Assembly (NCBI GenBank): GCA_014084085.1
Contig: NPFB01000170.1
Location: forward strand, 72,549-129,696
DNA from: Hondaea fermentalgiana
Taxonomy: Eukaryota; Sar; Bigyra; Thraustochytrida; Thraustochytriidae
Direction: 5' to 3'
Length of the DNA stretch: 57,148 bases
Positions 52,058 to 57,148 of this stretch are shown here, piece after piece. A program made the position numbers and the translations under genes. The number at the start of each line of letters is the position of its first letter. Position 1 is the stretch's first letter. The notes below the pieces were generated by a model. The model made no database searches and had not been told where the DNA came from. It saw only the letters and a program-made list of their open reading frames with translations.

Positions 52058-54226
52058 TTAATGTCGCAGTGTGTCAGCCAAACGAGGTCTCGTTCCGTAC
52101 TTTTTCCTGCTGACGTAGTTGTTGCTGTGGCTGTTGCTGTTTATGATGACCTGTTTTTTCTTTTTCCTTTTCTTCTTCTCCGAAGCCACGACCGGCCCCG
52201 TAATTGCCAAGGCTTCCTTGTCAGCTTTTGCAATCATTTTGTGAATGTAGTCGCGCTCGGCAGGCGTGACGCCTTCATGAAGCTGGTTGACACTTTTGAG
52301 ATCAAAGTGCAAGATTTTTCCTTGCATGAATCGAATGTTGCGAAAGTGGTCAAAGCCCATCGTGTTGTACTTTGGGTCAACAACGGCGTATCTGTCCTTG
52401 GTAAGGAAAAAGTTGAAAAAGTCTTGCTCGCAGAGTAAGGTGCGATTCTTGTACGTTCTTCGGCCCTCGATGAGAAAGTTGTAGTATCCTGAGTCTGGCC
52501 GCACGAGCAAAACACCGCCATTCATGTATGTGAACCCTTTGTGAAAGTAGCGGGGCTCATCCACGCTGCACAAGTTAAAGCCAGAGGGACATGAGCTCCA
52601 AAGCTTTGTAATATCGCCCGTGATGAGGGTGTCGAGGTCTGTGTAAACGATCATATCCCAGTCTGTGAGATTCCAGAATTGGAGTTTGGTGAACTGATAC
52701 TTGTAGCGCTTATCGCGCGCGTTTTCACAAAAGAGAGGTGGAACTTTGATGGCATGCCCTCCTCGGTCCTCTAGCCACTTGCGAAACTCGGGAAATGCAT
52801 CTTCTGTGTAGACAATGGCTTGGTTTTCCCACGGGATGCGACCCCAGAGAAACTTGCTCATGTGGTGCTCTTTGAACACATCAGCGGTAGTTGAGTGCGT
52901 AAAGCCTTCCTTTGGGGCGGGAGTGAGCATCGTTGCGTAGAGCACGCGCTTCGGAATTTGGCCTGCGCGCTGACTATCAAAGCTAGCAACGGTTTGATCG
53001 AGTTCCGCGATTGCATTGGTGACGAATGGACCGGTCGACGTCGTCACATTGTCTGGAGTATACTGAATCACAAAGGAATCTTCTGCTGAATGAAGGGGAC
53101 GCGCGTCGGCCTGAACATGTAGAAAGCGAGTGTCCAACATTGTCCGGTTCACATAGGTAAAGTACTCATTGAGAATGTCCTTGGCCCCGTCATTCGTGTG
53201 ATTCTTTGAAAGGCGTCCGGATCGCAACCGCAGCGCCTCGCAATGACGTTCCGATGGATACGCGACAAACAAGCTGGGGTCAATTGCGTACTCTGGGTGA
53301 TCGATTCCTGCAGCAACGCCGCAAAACGCTGCATCGTCGCTGGCTCCGCAGAGTGTCACCATCTCACGTACATCACGCCTGACGATTGTGTTGATGTCCA
53401 TGAAGGCAACCAGCTTGGGCGTCGAGGGCATACACCACGCCTGCAGCTTTGTCAAGGAGTGTTGAAGATCTCGCGAGGCATTGACTGCGCCGTAAGGAAG
53501 CGATGATACCGGAAACAAACTTGCGCCGATTTCTCTTGCCCAAGCAAGAAGGTCGTGCGGCGCGTCTGGAGTAAACATGACTCCCATGTCGCTCCATGCG
53601 ACCTTGCCGAAAAGGTTTTTAGATATCATGTGGCGCTTGAAGGCTTTTGAACCTGCCTCACTAGCAGCGCTCTCGTCGAGAAGAGTGAGCCAAATTGTTG
53701 GCTCGGACCAAAAGACAGGACGAAGCTCGTCTTTCGGGGGTAGGCGAGGTCGACGAGCTGCTTTGGTGGGAAAAGATAGCCTCGTGACGTTGGAATTTGG
53801 TGTGCGATTGCTTTGCGCCGTTTCGTTGACATTGGAGCGCAGAGACATCCGTGAGTCGTGCGTCGCCTTGGTGGGTAGGGTTGGCTTTGAAGTAGCGATG
53901 GACCGACTGCCGCTAGGCTTGATGTTAATCTTTCGCGCAGTCCTCGCAAGAACGGGGTGATGGAATTTGCGAGATCGCGTTGTTTCTGGCGCTGGGACGA
54001 ATTGCTGCTTGCCAACAATGGTCAGATTAGTAGTATAGTGAACAATGGGATTGTGTTGCAACGTCTCGGTACGCTTGGTGTCAGTCACGGTCTCATTGAT
54101 TTGCATATGCGTTTCTACAGGCCATTCGTCCTCGACTTCATAAAGATCAATCACCTTTACAGTGACGGCTAGCCCGAGGAGGGCGAAGCAAAAGAGCGCA
54201 AGCTGGGCAGCCCGAGGACGGCACAT
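52058..54226 (-). CDS. Type II membrane protein with tandem GT8-type glycosyltransferase domains, the first degenerate
   Basis: A 722-residue protein. A signal-anchor helix at about 7-26 gives the Golgi-type orientation. A stem of about 150 residues with several N-x-T/S sequons follows. Two domains resemble family GT8 (glycogenin/galactinol synthase group), which add sugars from nucleotide-sugar donors using a metal held by DxD. The second (about 440-690) looks complete: DMIVYTDLDTLITGD with Asp530-Leu-Asp532, then HKGFTYMNGGVLLVRP, EQDFFNFFL and the late KILHFD. The first (about 180-420) has the same layout (LTKLQAW, then AFMDINTIVRRD) but its motif is Asp277-Ile-Asn279, so the second metal-binding Asp is lost. 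The tail is Lys-rich (KKKRKKKKQ). Donor and acceptor sugars are unknown. Confidence 0.85.
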   Translation of the reverse strand: MCRPRAAQLALFCFALLGLAVTVKVIDLYEVEDEWPVETHMQINETVTDTKRTETLQHNPIVHYTTNLTIVGKQQFVPAPETTRSRKFHHPVLARTARKINIKPSGSRSIATSKPTLPTKATHDSRMSLRSNVNETAQSNRTPNSNVTRLSFPTKAARRPRLPPKDELRPVFWSEPTIWLTLLDESAASEAGSKAFKRHMISKNLFGKVAWSDMGVMFTPDAPHDLLAWAREIGASLFPVSSLPYGAVNASRDLQHSLTKLQAWCMPSTPKLVAFMDINTIVRRDVREMVTLCGASDDAAFCGVAAGIDHPEYAIDPSLFVAYPSERHCEALRLRSGRLSKNHTNDGAKDILNEYFTYVNRTMLDTRFLHVQADARPLHSAEDSFVIQYTPDNVTTSTGPFVTNAIAELDQTVASFDSQRAGQIPKRVLYATMLTPAPKEGFTHSTTADVFKEHHMSKFLWGRIPWENQAIVYTEDAFPEFRKWLEDRGGHAIKVPPLFCENARDKRYKYQFTKLQFWNLTDWDMIVYTDLDTLITGDITKLWSSCPSGFNLCSVDEPRYFHKGFTYMNGGVLLVRPDSGYYNFLIEGRRTYKNRTLLCEQDFFNFFLTKDRYAVVDPKYNTMGFDHFRNIRFMQGKILHFDLKSVNQLHEGVTPAERDYIHKMIAKADKEALAITGPVVASEKKKRKKKKQVIINSNSHSNNYVSRKKYGTRPRLADTLRH

Positions 54227-55262
54227 GTTTCCTTCGCCTGGTCACTGCTGCCACGACTGGACACACACTACTGGCTGCGCACCGGATGATGCGCGTCTTG
54301 CTTTGTCGGAAAAGTTCTGCGCACTGCAAATGTTCGTGTACGAGGCGAAGCGGCGCGTCGCGTCGCTTGTTCCAGCAGCTCTGCGTCGCTTCTTTGGCGC
54401 ACGTCCCAAGGATGCTGCTGCACTCCTGACAGGGATGACTCCGTTGTGAAATTGATGTGCGTCTCGAAGCACGCCACGTATAGGCCTACGTATTCTAGGC
54501 CTACCAGTGGTGGGCGGGGCGCAATTTTTATTCACATCAATGAACAGATGACCGTTCTGCGCCACGGCAGTTAACTAATTAAACCGGTACTACGTAAGCC
54601 CAAAGAATGTTGCGAGCCTTCGAGTCGCCGGCGCAGCCGTTGCGGCTGCATTGCACGTTCGCATCGCCACTCAAACGGGACTTTCAAGCGGCGGAGCGGT
54701 GCGTGCGCGACAGCCTGCGCCATAACCGCTTGACCGCACATGACTGACGATGGAAGCCTCAGCGGTGACGGCTGTCCCAATCGCACATCGCCCCAGATCT
54801 TCAGGCAAGTCTGCTATCTTCGCTCGTCCTCTCCGCGGCCCGCCGCAGCCTCTCGGCCCAGCTGTCGCCCCACATAGGAGCCTGCCTGCCTGCCTGCCGC
54901 GACCAAGACGAGCGGCTCCAGCAAAGCAGGCGACGGAGCTGTCCCGGTCCTCGGTACCGGCGCGGTGGTACCGATGCCGAGGCAGGGGGGGAAGCTGGAG
55001 CTCTCTCCAAGCGCGGCGAGCGGCCCGAGGCGGCGCTTGGGCGCGAGAGAGCCCCGCCCGGGCAGACGGCGCCGTGCAGGAAGGTGCCTTCGAGCGCAGC
55101 TGCAGAGCCCGGGTGCTACGTTGACTGCGAGCGGGCCCTGGAGATGGATATGATTTCGCGGAGAGCACGTCCGACGAAGGCGGAGAACTGGCGGCGGCAG
55201 AAACGCAACGCGGCGGAGAGCGGCGCGCGCGAGGGGCGAGAAGCGCGACGAGGGGCGGGAGC
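54227..55262. promoter_or_regulatory. Divergent upstream region of the GT8 gene and the unknown 497-residue gene
   Basis: About 1 kb. The nonamer TAGGCCTAC occurs twice (54481-54489 and 54496-54504). The right part becomes very GC-rich. Frames on both strands here are Arg/Ala/Pro-rich and unconvincing. It should hold both promoters. Confidence 0.45.
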
Positions 55263-56756
55263 ATGGCGACGGGTCGGTGGAAGGCGCTGCTGCTGCGGCT
55301 GAGCACGCGCGACGCCGCCGTGCGGGGCGACCGGCCGGGCAGCACGCCGCTGGAAAAGCAGCTGGTGGACCACCTCGCGGAGCTGAACGGGATGAAGGAC
55401 CTGGAGACGGAGATTTGGCCGCTGCCGCAGGAAAATCTGGAGAAGCGCAAGGCCGAGTCCAGCCATCACCAGGGCGTCCAAAGCGAAGCGACGGCCACGA
55501 GCCCGGGCGCGCCTTCCTCGGGCAAGGAGTGCTCGTCGAGCCTTACGACGCAAGAAATGGATTTGTGGTTCTCCTTTTGGGACACGCTCCGAGACTCAAA
55601 TGCGAATATCCTCATTATTGTGAGTGATGGAACCCTGGACAAGGACAAGGAACAACGTTACGACTTTCCCGACGGCGCGCCCTTTTGCGTGCGCGGTGAG
55701 GACCTTGCAGAAACCATCTTTCGCGAGTTCCAGAGAGGTAAATTTCAAATTATCCTCCTGGCCGGCGCGGGCACGAAAGCGGTGGGGGAACGGATCTCGG
55801 ACAAATTCGACGCCATGCCGCTCATGGTGCCGCCATCGATCTTGTGTTGGGGAAACGCTTCAGACCTCACGCTTGAGCAAATCCTCTCTTTCAATTTGAA
55901 ATTTCTCGAAGGCACTTTTAAACGTCGCAACCCCGCAGATCAGCAACGTCTGGACCTGCGCGGAGCGATCCACGCCTTTGTGGGTATGCGGCGCGGAAAG
56001 GACTTACCGAACGTTCACTTTTTCCCAAAGAACCAGATTGAAGAGATTATACACATTTACTACCGGCTGGGGCTCTCGGCCTTTGAGCTTGCGCGACGCA
56101 TAAAGAATATTGCAGACAAGGGTTTTCTTTGTGATTTCAAAGAAAAAAGGACGGAAGAAGCGAAAGCTTATGCAATGAAGAGCTCGCGTTTTCTCTTTGC
56201 CGAACTCTTTGGCTGGCTGCACGTGCTGCGCCAGCAACCTGCCCAGCTCTACTTTCAGCGCGAGATTCGGGAGCTTGAGTGGGCGTTCTCCGGCGAAGAC
56301 ACGACCCCCGAGGATCTTGCGGGCGCAACTGAAGTTCGTTCAGGGCTTATGCAGCTGTACAAGTTCGACATCCGTGCCATTGGGCAGGCCATGGTTCGCC
56401 AGGAAGGGCTCGAATTCAAGGTCTTGCGCTACATTGACTTCCAGGAAGACTGGGACAACATGAAGGATCACTTTCACAAGCTTGAGGATTCACTGAAAAA
56501 GCTCGCCGAAAGGTCTCGATATCGCACCATCGGAGATGGCGACCCGGAGCTTATAGGGCCCGAGCGTATGCGTCTGCGCTGGATTCAGAAAACGCTCATT
56601 AAGATTGTCGAAACGTACACACCAGAGCTTGCCAAACACAAGAACAAGGTCAAGGAGCCTCTCCTCAAGCATATACCTCAACTAAAGCCCGCATGGCTTG
56701 TCGAGTTGGAAAAGTGGTACTCATGGATTACCGGCCGAGATGGGGATGAAAAGTAG
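55263..56756 (+). CDS. Conserved-looking protein of unknown function, 497 residues
   Basis: I do not recognise this protein. It is a clean frame with an ATG in good context (GAGCATGGCG). Residues 1-95 are variable and hydrophilic. Residues about 100-205 look like an alpha/beta fold with buried strands NANILIIVSDGTL and KFQIILLAGAG, followed by AMPLMVPPSILCWGNASDLT. Residues about 205-490 are mainly amphipathic helices with conserved-looking aromatics (EIIHIYYRLGLSAFELARRI, FLFAELFGWLHVLRQQP, DFQEDWDNMKDHFHKLE). There is no signal peptide, membrane helix or Cys pattern. The SDG and GAG turns could suggest a nucleotide or phosphate site, but no P-loop or other catalytic motif is present. Probably cytosolic. 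Confidence 0.75.
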   Translation: MATGRWKALLLRLSTRDAAVRGDRPGSTPLEKQLVDHLAELNGMKDLETEIWPLPQENLEKRKAESSHHQGVQSEATATSPGAPSSGKECSSSLTTQEMDLWFSFWDTLRDSNANILIIVSDGTLDKDKEQRYDFPDGAPFCVRGEDLAETIFREFQRGKFQIILLAGAGTKAVGERISDKFDAMPLMVPPSILCWGNASDLTLEQILSFNLKFLEGTFKRRNPADQQRLDLRGAIHAFVGMRRGKDLPNVHFFPKNQIEEIIHIYYRLGLSAFELARRIKNIADKGFLCDFKEKRTEEAKAYAMKSSRFLFAELFGWLHVLRQQPAQLYFQREIRELEWAFSGEDTTPEDLAGATEVRSGLMQLYKFDIRAIGQAMVRQEGLEFKVLRYIDFQEDWDNMKDHFHKLEDSLKKLAERSRYRTIGDGDPELIGPERMRLRWIQKTLIKIVETYTPELAKHKNKVKEPLLKHIPQLKPAWLVELEKWYSWITGRDGDEK

Positions 56757-57096
56757 GCTTCAGTGCCATGATTTTTAGAAGGGAAAAAAAAGCTGGAGAA
56801 AGGATTGCAAAGGAGCGCGGAGGAACCATGTAAAGCGAAGCGGTTCTATTCTACTAGACGCTGCAGGCATCCGCCTAAAGCGCATTTTGACGACAGCTCT
56901 TTGCAGAACGGTTGGCTGCGCATGTGCGTATGATAACAGATTTTTATCCGTTCACGAGTTTTCCTGTCACCTTTCGTATTTTGCAGCTGCATGAAGACGA
57001 GCAGCAAAGAGAGCTTGTCGTCAATTTTCCGACAGATGCCCATCACGGGCATCACAGTCGCTCATATGCTTCTTCTGTGGTATGAGAGAAACGGAA

Positions 57097-57148
<52 letters not shown>
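56757..57148. other. Right-end non-coding DNA
   Basis: 392 bp after the last stop codon, holding its 3' end and finishing in the AAAG microsatellite. No gene is seen. Confidence 0.5.
57094..57148. repeat. AAAG tetranucleotide microsatellite reaching the window end
   Basis: About 13 units of GAAA/AAAG run to the last base. The repeat is not closed, so its full length is unknown. Confidence 0.95.

Noticed and set aside
1..57148. CRISPR arrays, bacterial operons or phage elements
   Set aside because: No regularly spaced repeats with unique spacers and no bacterial gene arrangement; all recognised genes are eukaryotic.

Overview
The window looks like nuclear DNA of a protist with few introns and fairly high GC. 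Thirteen of its fourteen genes read as single uninterrupted ORFs; the other (TIM21) is broken only by an assembly gap. One ORF is 19.7 kb long. The gene content is eukaryotic: an intraflagellar transport subunit, a mitochondrial TIM21, gelsolin repeats, cyclophilin, a bridge-like lipid transfer protein and an RNase P-type L7Ae protein. A flagellated, intron-poor, GC-rich stramenopile such as a thraustochytrid (Labyrinthulomycetes) is my best inference, but nothing here proves the lineage. There are two gaps of exactly 100 N. The last bases are an unfinished AAAG microsatellite, so the window may stop at a contig end.

Layout, left to right. A cyclophilin (-) and a 6582-residue BLTP1/Csf1-type bridge-like lipid transfer protein (+) diverge from a 690 bp region. 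The giant gene converges on IFT70/TTC30 (-). IFT70 diverges from a TIM21 homologue (+) that carries an extra C-terminal thioredoxin-like domain. A membrane-anchored serine carboxypeptidase (+) follows. Next is a minus-strand tandem array of three paralogous four-helix membrane proteins that end in nearly the same tail, E-Y-V-(Q/K)-(R/Q)-A-P-V.

The right half holds an acidic gelsolin-repeat protein (+), a small L7Ae-fold protein resembling RPP38/Pop3 (+), and a 2014-residue receptor-like protein (+). The receptor runs signal peptide, VWA, about nine or ten cysteine-paired modules, membrane helix, Tudor/SH3-like repeats and PDZ. After it come a putative psq-type helix-turn-helix protein (+), an RGG protein with three F-x-x-G-I-x-R-R modules (-), a type II membrane protein with two GT8 glycosyltransferase domains of which the first has lost its DxD (-), and an unrecognised 497-residue protein (+).

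Genes alternate strands and there are no operons, so functional links between neighbours are weak. The clear exception is the three-gene four-helix array. Several products concern membranes and the cell surface (lipid bridge, carboxypeptidase, four-helix proteins, VWA receptor, GT8). Intergenic DNA is rich in microsatellites, short tandem duplications and hairpins. The best candidates for something undescribed are the VWA-to-Tudor-PDZ receptor, the four-helix family with its shared tail and shared upstream 12-mer, and the TIM21-thioredoxin fusion.
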